In this document: positions 35,559-47,830 of the stretch, in pieces
Layout: every line of letters starts with the position of its first letter
Position numbering within the stretch: the stretch's first letter is position 1
NCBI RefSeq assembly: GCF_030848805.1
Contig: NC_092358.1
Coordinates: 22,965,832 to 23,029,831, forward strand
Length of the DNA stretch: 64,000 nucleotides
Source: Temnothorax longispinosus
Taxonomy: Eukaryota; Arthropoda; Insecta; Hymenoptera; Formicidae
Direction of reading: 5' to 3'
The notes under the pieces: model-generated
Seen by the model: only the letters and a program-made list of their open reading frames with translations
What the model was told of the DNA's origin: nothing
Databases searched by the model: none
Made by a program: the position numbers and the translations under genes

Positions 35559-37835
35559 TCGTTCCCGCTTCTGTCGACGGCCATTTCCTCGATTGCCATA
35601 TTCCCGCCCTTCGTTCTCGCGGGCTTCCTCGTGCCGATCGATTATTTCTCGTCGAGTAATTGATTATTGCATCGCAGAGTTTGCAAAATAAAATTTTAGT
35701 TAAGGAATATCGCTTAACAATATTAACGTCAATAATATGATTATTAAAATATATTGTTTGACGACGATACAGCTTTAATGAAATAGACCCAAAATAATTT
35801 AGTAATATTTCAGATTCCCTTTTTTTATAGAAGGAATAAAACAATGAAATATTCTACTTTTACTTTTGATAACATATGATATTGAATATACCTATTGTTC
35901 TTTCTTCTCAACTCAAAAAAGACTTCTATCAATTTTTATGTAAAGTATTAGTTTCTTTTAAAAAGCTAGATTTTTTGCTAGGTAAGGAAGATAATAATTT
36001 ATAGATGGAACAATAAATGAGCTTTGTACCTATTTGTTATGTTTCTTTTAAATATAAAATTTAGAATATTAACACTTTTTAAAGAATGTTTTACAGCTAA
36101 ATTAACATTATTTTTTAAATTAACATATTTTTGTATCATTAAAATATCTTGCCTCTCTATTTGCTTGAAGTCAAGCATTTTATTTAATATAAAAATAGCA
36201 TCTTTTTTAGTGAACCAAGATCGATGTTGCAAAAGAACTGATCTTAATGTCCAGTAATGTCGAGCGCGGGATGCTTTGTAGTCGTATTAGCAAAGTTCCT
36301 TGTTCTCGTATGCCATCCCGACCTACAACATCCCTCACGTCACGACCTGCAATTAGCGTCAATCTTGTGGGAGCAATTTGCTCTTAATCCGCATAAGGAT
36401 TCAATCAAAGAGACGAAGTAATCTTGTATCCGTAAAGTAAACTAATATCAAGTAGCGAAGAAAAGTCACGAAGAAAAGAGACGTTTCTTTATGTAACTTC
36501 TTTTGTATTCTTGAAAATCGATAAGAAAATAAATAAATCGAATCCGAGAAAGCGTACGCGGCTTTTCGATACTTTAATTTGCCGGGTACTCTTTTTATCT
36601 TGTTATTATACTCGCGATAAGTCGGTCTTGCTTCGCCAAGGGACGGTTGCGTCTCGCGTCTTTCTCGTATCAGCTTTACTGGTTGCGCCGTGCCGTACTC
36701 GTACCTATATCTCGCGGAAAAAAGAGAAGACGAATGTCTAATGGATTTAGTTCCCCATGGAGGAGACGGATGGAGCTGGTTTTGAAAGGAAGGCGGATTC
36801 TCTTCGACGCGCTCGCTTCGTGCTCGCGCCGGGCGGGATTCGATGTGTGAAAGGGAAGTAAGTAAAATCATGGGAAATACTTTACGTCTGAAAGCCATTC
36901 GCGCAACACGATGATAGAACGTACGTCTTGAAAATTTGATAAGAGCCACGCGAATTCTGACTCAGGTGTACAGATTGGATACTGTATAGTATAGCAATGA
37001 TTTTTTATTAAACTGGATTATTTTATAACTTTGTGCAAAGTTAAAATTTATTGTAATAAAATAAAGATTTCTCTAAGTATATTTAATTACAGAGATCATT
37101 AATCTTCGATTTTTACGACATTTTTCGATTCTTATTTTCGCTCGTGAATTTGACAACTGATTAAAAATAGCTTCATTAATACAGCATTCCTGTTTAAATG
37201 AAGGTTCATTCAATTTTATATATTATTTATAGAGGTATACAAAATTAAGTGATGAAAGATCGTCATTAGAATTAGTTAAAGAATATTAGTTTTCAGAGAT
37301 ATTTGAAATATTTTGATTGGTTGATAATTCTATATCGGTTAGGATCATTAAATTTTTGTATGATTTCTGGAAATCTATCCAACCTAAATTTGCCTTTTTC
37401 ATTATTTATTTATATATACTATTTATAATCATGTACTTTTAACGATTGTGCTCATACTTATACATAGGAGATTTAGTAAAGAGAAGAAATACTTCGAAAA
37501 TATAGGATATAGCTCGAAGCATAGCGTTCCAGATATTGATACGGCGAATTGCTATGCGCAAATATTAACCGTTTGGATCGATTACATATACCTGTATGTA
37601 CGCACATACGAATAACATGTTAAAAGCTTCAAGAGATTTCACGTATATACTAAAAAAATATATAGAATTCCTTAATCAAATATCCCGCGTGTTTTTCAAA
37701 TCGTTCATTAACTTGTTACACACCCGTCGTGCCAGAAACCCAGAAAGTTAATAAACCTTCTTTTTCAAAATTTGCGAAATAAAATTTCGTTCCGGAATCG
37801 CTTCCGAGACGTTCGCGTCTGGGACACCGCATCGG
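35559..37835. other. Spacer, no gene seen
   Basis: A GC-richer block to 35660, then AT-rich sequence. A mixed block at 36400-36950 is open on minus for more than 160 codons without a recognisable domain. No repeat ends were detected. Confidence 0.45.
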
Positions 37836-38057
37836 ATGATAGAACGCTGCATTAAAAGAGTCGTCTGGAACGGTCTTAATCTGAGCGTTAAGAATGTCGT
37901 CGGATTCGGTGAGAGAGAGCAAGACATCGAGTTTTCCGTTCGCGCAAGCACGGCAGCGCGCCTCGACGATTTATCACAGACAGAAATGCAATTTTCCGCA
38001 ATGAGTCTACCACAGTTAAGTGACCCCGAGCTATCGAGAACCAGCAGTATCGCATAG
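37836..38057 (+). CDS. Possible small open frame, 73 codons, unknown
   Basis: An ATG at 37836 opens 73 codons to a TAG, in a short block that is more GC-rich than its flanks. The C-terminal half is rich in Ser, Asp, Glu and Gln (SAMSLPQLSDPELSRTSSIA). No signal peptide, membrane segment or motif is visible. The overlapping minus strand also carries 67-68-codon frames, which lowers the weight of this one. No splice sites or promoter are evident. Confidence 0.12.
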   Translation: MIERCIKRVVWNGLNLSVKNVVGFGEREQDIEFSVRASTAARLDDLSQTEMQFSAMSLPQLSDPELSRTSSIA

Positions 38058-40285
38058 CTCGCGGCGCAGTGAATGGGAATATCTTTAACTCTTCAGTACA
38101 AATGCTCTTCAGTACAATTATGCGCGCAATTTCTTTTATTAACTCACTTCTACGTAAAGAATTGATTTTACAATGAAATTCTGGTATAATAAATTAGAAA
38201 TTTATATATTCTTATGTGAAATAACGAGGTAATTGAATAATCGGAAAAAAATATGTGTGATCGTATATTTTAATATAATTGATTTAAAGGTTAATAAACC
38301 AAAAATTTTAAATTTAAAATTAAAAAGGAATACAGTTGTTTATAATCTGGAATATTATAGTAAAATACAAAAATATTAAAGTAGATAAAATTCAAAATAT
38401 TTTGTATACAATAAAATAAAAGACGTAAAATAATAAACTGTAAATATTTTTTATAATCAAGGAATTGAACATGATATTAAACAGGAAATAGAACAAACTT
38501 TGTAAACGCCAAAGGAGGGAAAAGCGAATTTACTTATTGTATCTAAAAAGTATTTATATATCGGTATTAAAATATATAATTTTTTTTTGCGAGTATATTT
38601 TAAATGGTTAAATTTTGCATATTGATCAGAATTAGAAACACATGAATTCACTTATAAATACAAAAGCATTGCGCGAATGTGTTGAGGAACAGGTAATTTC
38701 TAGGGAGTATGCTATAGAACATACTAAAGCATTCCCTAAACAGTTTCTGAGTGGATCAGAGTAATAGTCTTTACTACAACATTTTAGAGAAATCTATCAG
38801 AAACATTTTCAAGAAGATGCCAAACAATTTGATAGACGTCTTAGGAAAAGGAATCCGCGTTAATCGTAGAGGTATGTACGCATTTATTTTTAGCAAAGAT
38901 GCGATGGTATAAACATAAACGGTCTCTCTCGTTGGAGGAATCATAAATTATATAATACGTGAGAGGATAAATTCACGGCTCGTTGGCGATTGAAATGCCA
39001 GGAAGGTGCCGGCAGCGTCAGGTTTAAAGTGTTAAGTTACTCGCGCAGAGAGAAAATGTTAACAGCGCATATTCTCCCCTGAGAATCGTTCTAACCCCCC
39101 AGGGGCTAACCGGAGCGATTTAGCCGCAGCTTGAAATAGCAGCGGTTACGCAGTGCCGCTTGCGCTGAATGTACTGCAGTAATTGTATATGTGTATCGCG
39201 TAATTACACGTTATTGTGTTGCGCGACCGAAACCGAGGAGGCTCGAGGAAACAAGGGAGGAAGAGAGGCAATGACGAAGAGAGAGAGAGAGAGAGGCTTT
39301 TACGAGAGAAATTATAAGCTTCGTTCTTCCGGCGATGAAAATGAGCCCTGCGAAGCGTCTCCTGAATGCAATGTCAATCATGCCCTGCTTGCGTCTCTCT
39401 CGCGCGATGTAAAATCGAATTATGTCACAACACAACCAAACCGGGAACAACCGAAGATTCGTAGTTATCTGACGGAATTTCGTTTCACTCTCATCGGCGC
39501 GACGTTTTCCGCAAAAATGCGCCGCGAGGCCCGTGAAGTCGTTATTTTTTATTCGCAACGATCGAGTTTGGCGTGTCGACAACAATAAACGTGATAGAAC
39601 AAAGTGCGCTTGATTGGAAACAATATTTGGAATATTGGACGAATAATCACGGGTCTCACGCGAATAAGTCAGATCTTAAAGAGTTAAGAGAATTGTCACG
39701 AGATTTGGGTTCTTCGAGTTATGTTTGCGATATTCAGTCGTACGCACATATATATACACATACATTGTGTAATAAAATAATTCAATAGAAGAACATCGTT
39801 TTTTACAATTTTTAAGTTACCGTGATTTATCTTCTCCAGAGAGGACTTGGAATTCTCCTTTATTGTACAATATTAGGCAACGAGAATTTATGTTAATCGA
39901 CGAGTAATGGTTTATTTAATTTTCAATGCTTTACAATAAAGATAATTAAACAAAATTTAGAGTACAATATACCTTATCGTTGATTAGCTCCACTTTACTG
40001 AAATTACGTAGGCATGTTATTTCGAAACAGAATTTTTGTGAGTCGCATGATAACAGAATATGGGTGATTGTTTATTTTTTTAATATTTGAAAAGCATTGT
40101 TCCTGAGAAAACACGATAATTTAAATTAACATGAGATAGGGGAGAAACATTATGGAAAGAAGAGAAAATAAGCGGCGCTCAAGGCGATACACTAATCGAG
40201 AAATAATTACGTAAAATACCTCGTTCTAGTTTTGTACCAGGTCATGTATTCTTAACATAAAAACGCAAAAAAAAGTTTATTACTT
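38058..40285. other. Spacer with small repeats, no gene seen
   Basis: It starts with a tandem duplication of CTCTTCAGTACAA (about 38089-38118), then very AT-rich sequence. A mixed block at 38980-39590 contains a GA microsatellite (39279-39295). A plus frame of 139 codons (39169-39588) and a minus frame of 124 codons overlap there; neither is recognised. Confidence 0.45.
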
Positions 40286-40365
40286 TATAAATTAATAAGT
40301 TGAATTAGCTGCCCAATTAAATTATCGTTAAATTATAAAGTTGAATTGGCTGCCTAATTAAATTG
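40286..40365. repeat. Tandem duplication, 41-bp period
   Basis: Two copies of AAGTTGAATT(A/G)GCTGCC(C/T)AATTAAATT start at 40297 and 40338. They differ at two or three positions and are joined by AT-rich sequence that is also related. It is a local duplication with no coding role seen. Confidence 0.8.
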
Positions 40366-42549
40366 ACTTTTAACAGATTGTTAACATTATCAAAGGATAA
40401 CAAGTATTTTAAGTATTTGTAATTTTGTTTTCCAAGTCTAGTGTGCAATTATCTTTTGATATTTTTCACTGATTAAATAATAGATATAGACATTATTTGT
40501 GATTTAATATACATATGTAAATTTCATAATGGTTATCTGATTACAATAATGTACGAAATTATTTGATAACAAATAATGATCCTCTTATGCAACGGCATAT
40601 TAATTTTACTGCAGGAAAATATTTTGCATTTACTTTGTTATCACTTTTGGCCAACATATTCATTTCGGTGAGCTTTTGAGCTATATCTCAACTGATCCAA
40701 AGAGCCGAAAATTTAGCATTAAAAATACGATATCTCCCGCTTCCTTTCTTCATTTTTTTTCTCTCCGTCGATGTTTTTCCGCGTAGTTCGCTATTTTCGC
40801 TCAAACTCGTCAAATATTTCGTGAGGGTGTCTTTTCATTCGCCGCAAGAAATTCTCGCCCCTGCGTCTACAAGCTATTCGATTCAATTCGGTCCGAGTCG
40901 ACTCGATTCGAAGGGTAGTCTGATTAAATTCCTTTCGGGATAAAATTGGAGAGAAGAGGACGAGGGAGAGGGGAACGCGGGCGACGAACCCTCGAAATCA
41001 CTGGAACGCGACAAGGAGCCGGCTCTAGCTTTGTGGCGTTCTTCTCTGTCGATCGTCTCAGGATGGCAAAGAGCATCGTGGAACAATGACAGTGCGACGT
41101 TTCGACATTTGATCTTTCTAAACGTTCGTGCTATTTATCGATCTTTATAACTTTGTCTATGCGCGGTGCGAAAGGTTGACTTCAAGTTTACGAAAACTAT
41201 TTACTTCTGAATTTATCTAAAATCAAATAATTCTTTGTTTTTCTACATACCATTTAGAATATTTTAAATTCTGAATTATACTCTTTCTGGAAAGAAATTT
41301 TGTAATTAATATTTAAAATGTCTATAATATCGTAAGACTGCCAATTATTAAACGCAGTTATATAGAAGAATGACATTTCGATTTCTGGATGGACAAGCGC
41401 GAGATGGAACAATTTCTGTACTGTCCCTATGATTAATCCCCGAGTGGACTGTGAACTTACGAATATTATAATACATGTACCCCTAAGCTGATGATAATCG
41501 ATCGGGAAACGTTTTGTTCCGTACAGAGGTGATTATTGGACATTGGATGTCGCTACAGTGTGTCGCGTTTGCAACCAGCTCTGATTTCGAGCGGCTGGCT
41601 GAGCATACCGTACTTGCATGTAGGATTACGCTATATGTGTTCCGGCTGAAACAATGACTCACAGTTACGCCGTTAATTGAGGTGATTCCCTGACGTTGTA
41701 TCGGTACTGTTACGCGTGTGTCGAGACGATCGCAGGGAGGCTGCAATGGGAACAGGCCTCGGTCGACAATGTCGCAGTTCTCCCTGGCAAATCCCGCGGG
41801 AAGAGACGAGATTACCCGCGGGAAAACAAAGGGCTATTACTGCAGGCTATTACGCGCGGTTAAGAAATCGTGTGATTTCGCTGTGTCAACAACGAATCGA
41901 TTTTTCATGGCCGGCACTCGTTTTAGGCCGTTCTGCTATGAAATAGGTCATTTCTTTTCACAAAGGAAGGTTAATATCAAAGTAAAAATGCAAGAAGATT
42001 ATTTTTAGAAGTACAGATAATATACAGATACATGTGATATACGATAAAAGTGTTTTTTGTTTTAATTTTTTTTTTAATTTTAGTTTGGAACGTATTCAAT
42101 ATCAATTAAATTATGTGATCAATATTTTTATAAAATTGTTCAGAACGCGAGTTGAGCAATAATTGTTAATAACAATGAAACAGGGAAGATATCCGTTCTG
42201 CTGATGGTTTTCGATCGGCTTGAATCAGAATTTATTCGTTTGAATTCTTTAAATCCTATAATCTGCGATAAGCCACTCAGCAAGATTGTGAAAGGAAGCT
42301 TTTTCTCGAGCTTTTTCTCGAAGGCCCTTTTTATTCGATAAGGTTAATGACCGCGGTGTAAATCTCTCTGCATCCGCATTTCCTTAGCGACTTACTCGCA
42401 ACACTTGAGCCTAGCGCGAATTCGCGTACGCGACTTAGAGTTGCGGCCGGAGTTTCGAGGCTCGCCACCTCAGCGCGGTAACGTCCGGTTTCTTTCATTG
42501 GCTCGCACGTGCATACCGCACTGCGACATCCTGACGTAGTCTTACTCAC
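40366..42549. other. Spacer, no gene seen
   Basis: AT-rich with mixed blocks at 40730-41110, 41480-41950 and 42330-42550. Frames open on both strands in these blocks carry no recognisable domain. No repeats with ends. Confidence 0.45.
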
Positions 42550-42594
42550 AGTGGCGGGACACGAGCACGATGCAAAAGAGCACGACGAAAATCC
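42550..42594 (-). other. Candidate 45-nt minus-strand exon
   Basis: On the minus strand an acceptor-like TTCATTAGTGCAG (CAG at 42597-42595) and a consensus donor (GTGAGTAAG, from 42549) bracket 45 nt, a whole number of codons. One of three open frames reads IFVVLFCIVLVSRH, which would make a membrane-spanning segment. The pyrimidine tract is weak and no neighbouring exon could be joined convincingly, so this is a low-confidence candidate. Confidence 0.15.
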
Positions 42595-42600
42595 CTGCAC

Positions 42601-43331
42601 TAATGAATATTTCAAAGGCCTTTTCGACGAGACAGGCAGAGAGACGAACGTTTGTAAGTGTTAACGGCGAATTTTTTGCGAGAAAACTTGATAGAGGAAA
42701 CAGATGCAGAGAATATAAAAGAGTTCATTCGGAATCTTGCGTGTGAAAGAAAGGGTTAAATAATGAGAATAGGTTAAAATAATAACAATAAAATCTTTTG
42801 TATCGCATAATTTGCTTTTGGGCGCTTTTGATGTATGTGAATAAAATTGATTAGATTATATTCTTCCGTTTACAAAAGATTAGAGCAAACAAAGGTGAAA
42901 CGAGATAAGTATCTCAAAGCAACATTTCCACTACAAGAGACGATCGTGATGTGTCGTAGCAATTAAATAATATTTGAGCTCATAAAGATTAATATCAACT
43001 AAATTTCGTTAAAAACGATGCACACATTTCTTTACTTTGATCTTCTTGTTCTTATTCTTGAATATTGACCAACTTGTATCTTAGCAAGGAGATATCTTAA
43101 GGATATCTTAAATCCTCTTTTAATTAAATGCATATTTTAATTGGAAATCTGAAGGAAACTTTTCTTATAATCTAACAATTTTTAAGAATGATTTTGAAAG
43201 CATTTCTTTCTTTAACGGATTTTAAAGAATGATTCTGAATGTTCTACGATTCTTTGAAGTTTAACAAAAAATGATAAATTAATTTACATAAATATTTTTC
43301 TTATTGAAACAAGATGAACTTTTTGTTCATA
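42601..43331. other. AT-rich spacer, no gene seen
   Basis: AT-rich sequence with a short direct repeat (GATATCTTAAG/GATATCTTAAA near 43090-43113). Nothing else structured. Confidence 0.5.
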
Positions 43332-44346
43332 TAGGGGAGAGTGGGCACCTTTGCACCACGTTTTTTCAAATCACATTAAAAATGATTTTTAATAACTTCA
43401 TTATAATATAAATAAGACTATTCGATGTTTAATATAATAAACTTTGTTTGTAAATGATTTAAGAAGTAAATTTTCAGAAATATTTTGCAAAAATAATGAT
43501 ATTTCGAAATGCTGCGTTTTTCACAGTTAACCAAAAGCGTGGGGTCGATTAAGCCATAGCGTAGGGTACACTGTGACATGTAATGTGAAAGGTAGGGTAT
43601 TCTGTGACACGTAGAAGAGATCTAATTGAAAACTGAAAACAAAGCCTCACAGCGACTCGATTACATGTGATCTGTAACTAAAGGGTGAAAAAAAGAGAGA
43701 ATAAACGTAGTTCTGTAAGCGTGCGGCAGAGGATCCCATCAACCTGCGTCACATTGGACCCCACTGAACATCAATATAACCTCACTTTAGTAGAGATCAA
43801 CGAATATTGCCTCATAGCGACTCGATTACATATGTGATCTGTAACTAAAGGGTGAAAAAAAGAGAAAATAAAAGTGTGGAGATGATTATCGATGGAAATT
43901 ATTTTATTTTATAGGAGAAGTGTAGTTCTGTAAGCGTGGCACAGAGGACCCCATCAACCTGCGTCACATTGGACCCCACTGAACATTGATATTATTTATC
44001 GTAAATATTTCAGATACAAAACAATGAAACGTTTTTGTGCGCACTTTGGTATTGAACCTAGATCCTGACGAACGTCTTATGAATTTTTTTTTAACTGTAG
44101 AATCCTTAGAAATCCATACATATCAAAAAGTTATGACAAGTAAAAATTTACTTTGCAAGGCTCCAATTACATATCTGCCTTTAACTAAAGTATATATGCT
44201 TATTTCGGCATAATTTTTTGATGGAAGTTATATGTTTTGAAAACGGAAGTTTTCATACCCACCGCCACTATTTTGCAGAACGTTAATACAGAAAACTCGC
44301 ACTGTCACATTGGACCCCGTGGCTCAAGGGAGCCCACTCTCCCCTA
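43332..44346. mobile_element. 1-kb TA/TATA-flanked repeat element with GGGGAGAGTGGGC ends
   Basis: The element runs from GGGGAGAGTGGGC at 43334 to its complement GCCCACTCTCCCC ending at 44344, with TATA directly outside both ends (a TA or TATA target duplication). The inverted repeat fades after about 13-20 bp. Inside, the sequence GTCACATTGGACCCC occurs three times (near 43748, 43963 and 44303), and a block of 130-180 bp is duplicated in direct orientation. No transposase frame was found. Repeats with this kind of terminus are, to my knowledge, common in ant and other insect genomes, but I cannot name the family. Confidence 0.8.
43644..43987. repeat. Internal direct duplication within the 43.3-44.3 kb element
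   Basis: Copy one (43644-43772) and copy two (43809-43987) share GCCTCA(C/T)AGCGACTCG, CTGTAACTAAAGGGTG, GTTCTGTAAGCGTG and CACATTGGACCCCACTGAAC. Copy two carries an insertion of about 50 bp. The duplication probably reflects replication slippage or an array-like ancestral element. Confidence 0.8.
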
Positions 44347-46366
44347 TAAATTAAATTTAATATGCGATAATAATTCATCAAGATTAATTCGATATGTAGA
44401 AAACAGAGTAATCGGTCTGTTTTATAGCACATAAAATATTTCGAATTTGCTAGTATCCGGCATTCGTTTTTTGCGACGTTATATAGCGCATGTGTATGCA
44501 CATACACGCGGTAATTTTGTCGCCATTTGCATAGCGAGCCTCAAACGGGAAGGCAGAGGCGTGAGTTGCTCTGTGTATTGTGTTATTATTTCTCGATACG
44601 CGATTCCCTATGAACAATTAGCGATTATCAGCTCGCGCGATTAATTAACTCTCACGTAAGCGCATCGACACAACGATTGTTTATGAAACTTGATATTTCA
44701 TGCGATTTATTCGTTTGATATAAGAATCGACGCGATAGATAATGAAAATTGTACATTATTGTTTCGTGATGTTAACGGATGATAATAATTAAGTCTTTAA
44801 CGATTCTGCGATTTGAATATTTCGCATCATATGTGAATTGTCTGTCAATTTAGGGATAATTTTTACTTTTTATTTTTTCCGTGAATTTGCTAATGTACTT
44901 CAGAGAACAAAACATTAAAAAAATAGAAGTGAACTGCTGTTTTTGATAATTTTCTTTATAATTCAAGATTCTCTATCAAAATTTGATAATTCAAAAATGG
45001 TGGGAATAATTACGTAACTGGAAAAACCTATTTACTGAGTGCTCCGACAGGTGCGCATTTTAGCGATTGCTGCATGCATTAACCAACATGAATTAATGAC
45101 AGGTAACCCGACACGAATGTCCAGAATTGTTCGCTTGTCAATGCAGCAAGCGATTTGATTTCAATGTGTCAAGCAAATTTGGAAACAAACACGAATATTA
45201 CGCCGGAGAGTTGTAAACCATCCTATTGGTATAACTCGATTGTCATTGCGCATATTGTTCTATTTCTAACTAGAGTTAATAGACGTACATACATCCCGAG
45301 CTTGCTTTTTTAAATGGAAGATGCGTGATACGTTCCATTTACGAGTTAATTTTTTAATCGTTGGAATTTTCGTTTATGTTCATTAATTCTTTAAAATACC
45401 TTGTTGATCTTTTTTTTATCTGAGATTGTTGGAAACTATATATACATGTATGTATGTATGTGTATTTATTATGGAATTTTTGATTGTTCGTACTTGTAGA
45501 TATAATTCTCAATTCCAATAGGTGATAAACGCCGATCTACATGTTTGTACTTTCTCATTAATCAGAATTCAGAATACATATCCTATCGGTCTAGTGTGTG
45601 AACGTCAATGTAAACTCATAAGCCTGTTATTCTGCATGTAACATAACAGTCTGTAATTCGCGTCGATTCATAATTCTGTAACATAAACACATTTAGTGTC
45701 GGATATTTGCTCTGCGCAATCACGGAACGTAAATTACACTGAAGACACACGAAATGCGGTTTAATCGATATAACGCGAAACGTTCCGGCCAAAATGAGTT
45801 TTTCAAGAGGGGAAAAAAACGACCAACGCGGCGCAGAACCGTTTTGCAAGCAGAATATGCAATTTTTTGTAAACCATTCTTCTCTTGTCGAGGTTATACT
45901 TTTTTCATGAGATACGAGGGGACGGCACGTTCCGGAGCGAGCCAACCCGAAAAATTCAATCTTTTCTTTAAGTTCGTAGAAAATTTTTGGCCATCAAACG
46001 CAAAATTTTTGTGACAAGTTTGTGTATGACAGCTAGAATTTTATATATGTATCATGCGAGGAAATTTTATTTCCGTGATATTCCCCGTTCAATCGGGGAT
46101 CGCGAATGTGTAAAAGTCGATGTTTCTGGCACGTGCTTCTTGTTAATAATGAAATGAACTGTGCGAGAAAAATATTTCCGTTGAGGGAAAATTTACACGA
46201 TCGAAAATTGAATCCGAGTTTTGCGAAGAGTGACGCAATACATTTCACCTTGAACTCCTTTTTGACCATACATATAATATTGCATATATAATTGAAACAG
46301 GAACTGACGGGAATATTGGAATAATTATATTTCTGCTTTTTGCTATTAAAACTTTAAGTTGACTGC
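44347..46366. other. Spacer, no gene seen
   Basis: Mixed block at 44440-44660, in which a CATAG-preceded 26-nt segment (44535-44560) is followed by GTGAGT but is too short to judge. A TGTA microsatellite-like run lies at about 45446-45464. The rest is AT-rich without structure. Confidence 0.45.
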
Positions 46367-46565
46367 CGAACGAAATATGATTCTGTCTGGTAATTAATGA
46401 AACTTTACTTTATATGAAAAATTTTATTCGAAATATTTTCATACCAAGAGATTAATAAATATTTAATTCGCTTTTATTAATCTCTTGGTATGAAAATATT
46501 TCGAATAAAATTTTTCATATAAAGTAAAGTTTCATTAATTACCAGACAGAATCATATTTCGTTCG
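46367..46565. repeat. Perfect inverted repeat, 93-bp arms, 13-bp loop
   Basis: The left arm (46367-46459, starting CGAACGAAATATGATTCTG) and right arm (46473-46565) are exact reverse complements along all 93 positions, separated by TATTTAATTCGCT. Pairing stops abruptly at both ends and no target duplication is visible. Perfect identity means a very recent origin (foldback transposon, palindromic duplication by template switching) or an assembly/library artefact. It has no coding frame. If transcribed it would form a long double-stranded RNA. Confidence 0.95.
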
Positions 46566-47579
46566 ACACAAATAATTTGTAAACTTCGTCTCGAAAGGGC
46601 CGAATCTCAAATAATTTGAATACCGACTGTTCTTTATCAAAAAGGACTGTCCATAATTTGAATCGGTACGTTCTTTCTTTCGTCCTGAGGAAACGGAATC
46701 CTATATCTACGAGGCAAATAAAGATGAGAGTACCGTTCCTCTATTCAGTTTCCAGCCGGAAGTTGCTCGCTCACGTTTGAGTTCCCTACGAACAGAAAAG
46801 GAAAAGTCTGTCGGGAGCTAACTTGCTATCTTCTCTTGCCCCACGAGAGCCCTTTATCTGGGCGCACAAAGAAAGAGGGCAACACAGGAAAAATGACCTT
46901 CGTCGCACGTCGACCTTCGACCCGACAGTCGGACTCGTCTATTTGACGAGGTTAAAGTACCGTCGGCTTTTTTTTTTACTGTCCAAAAGATGACAGAATC
47001 CCTGATATTCGAGTCTAATTAAGAAATTTATATAATCAAGAAAAATAAACTTTATCCATTTTAGTTATACTTGAATCTATTGTAGTAAACATGTAATAAA
47101 TTTGATGTAATTAAATTTACAATAATCTCGTACACATTTTTGCAAAAAATCAAACTGAATGATTGATGTCTATATGACTGATATATCTGGGGATATATCA
47201 TATATTTGCATTTGAAAAATTTACAACGCTGTCCAAAGGGATTTCAATTATTTTTTATTGAAAAAGCGGATCGGCTAATTGCATTGTTATTTCATGATTC
47301 GTTTCCCTGAGTTTCATATAACATTGTTGTCATTAGCGCGATTATAAATACATAACGTATAATCAGAGTTTAATAAACATTGATATTCATATACATTGAT
47401 CGGTTACATTTGAAAACCGCGACTGTGGAGAAGTACGCATGAATTTTTTTTTGGCCGTGAACTACATATGCGATGCGAATGTGAGACCTTGATGTCATGA
47501 GATATTTAAACACTGCCGCTACATAATAGCTACAGGATGTACATAAAATACGAGCCAGTCTTTCTGCCGCTTAACATCG
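46566..47579. other. Spacer, no gene seen
   Basis: A mixed-composition block (46660-46980) with open frames is followed by AT-rich sequence. No repeat ends, RNA gene or exon-like segment was supported. Confidence 0.45.
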
Positions 47580-47830
47580 TTTCCTGTGCATTATCGGGCG
47601 CGGTCAGCGGGCGCAATTACGCCGATTTGGCGGCCCATCTAATTGCGCGCGTGCGAATAATTTATCGCGAACCGACCCATCAATCCGTCCGTCGAATTCG
47701 GTAATTATTTCGACCGCATTACAATTCGGCGTAATCTCCGCATGGTCCTTTTATTAATCGACCCGTCGGTTTCACATGCCGGCGCGGGAAGCACGGAGAT
47801 TGGTTATCATCCCCTAGATGGTCATCGATT
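47580..47830. promoter_or_regulatory. CpG-containing block with many TAAT cores
   Basis: GC-rich sequence is interspersed with ATTA/TAAT cores (GCAATTACGCC, TCTAATTGCGC, AATAATTTATCG, GGTAATTATTT, TTATTAATCGACC). This mixture of homeodomain-type sites in CpG-rich context is typical of insect developmental enhancers. No exon is evident. The assignment is an inference from composition alone. Confidence 0.25.

Noticed and set aside
35350..35844. 164-codon minus-strand frame
   Set aside because: It joins an AT-rich and a GC-rich half with different composition, the plus strand is also open, and no family is recognised.
36401..36949. Longest open frame, minus strand, about 180 codons
   Set aside because: It needs a non-ATG start for full length and shows no domain, signal or membrane pattern. 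Arg/Ser/Tyr-rich composition without splice context looks like chance.
39169..39588. 139-codon plus frame overlapped by a 124-codon minus frame
   Set aside because: Both cannot easily be real, neither is recognised, and a GA microsatellite supplies part of each.
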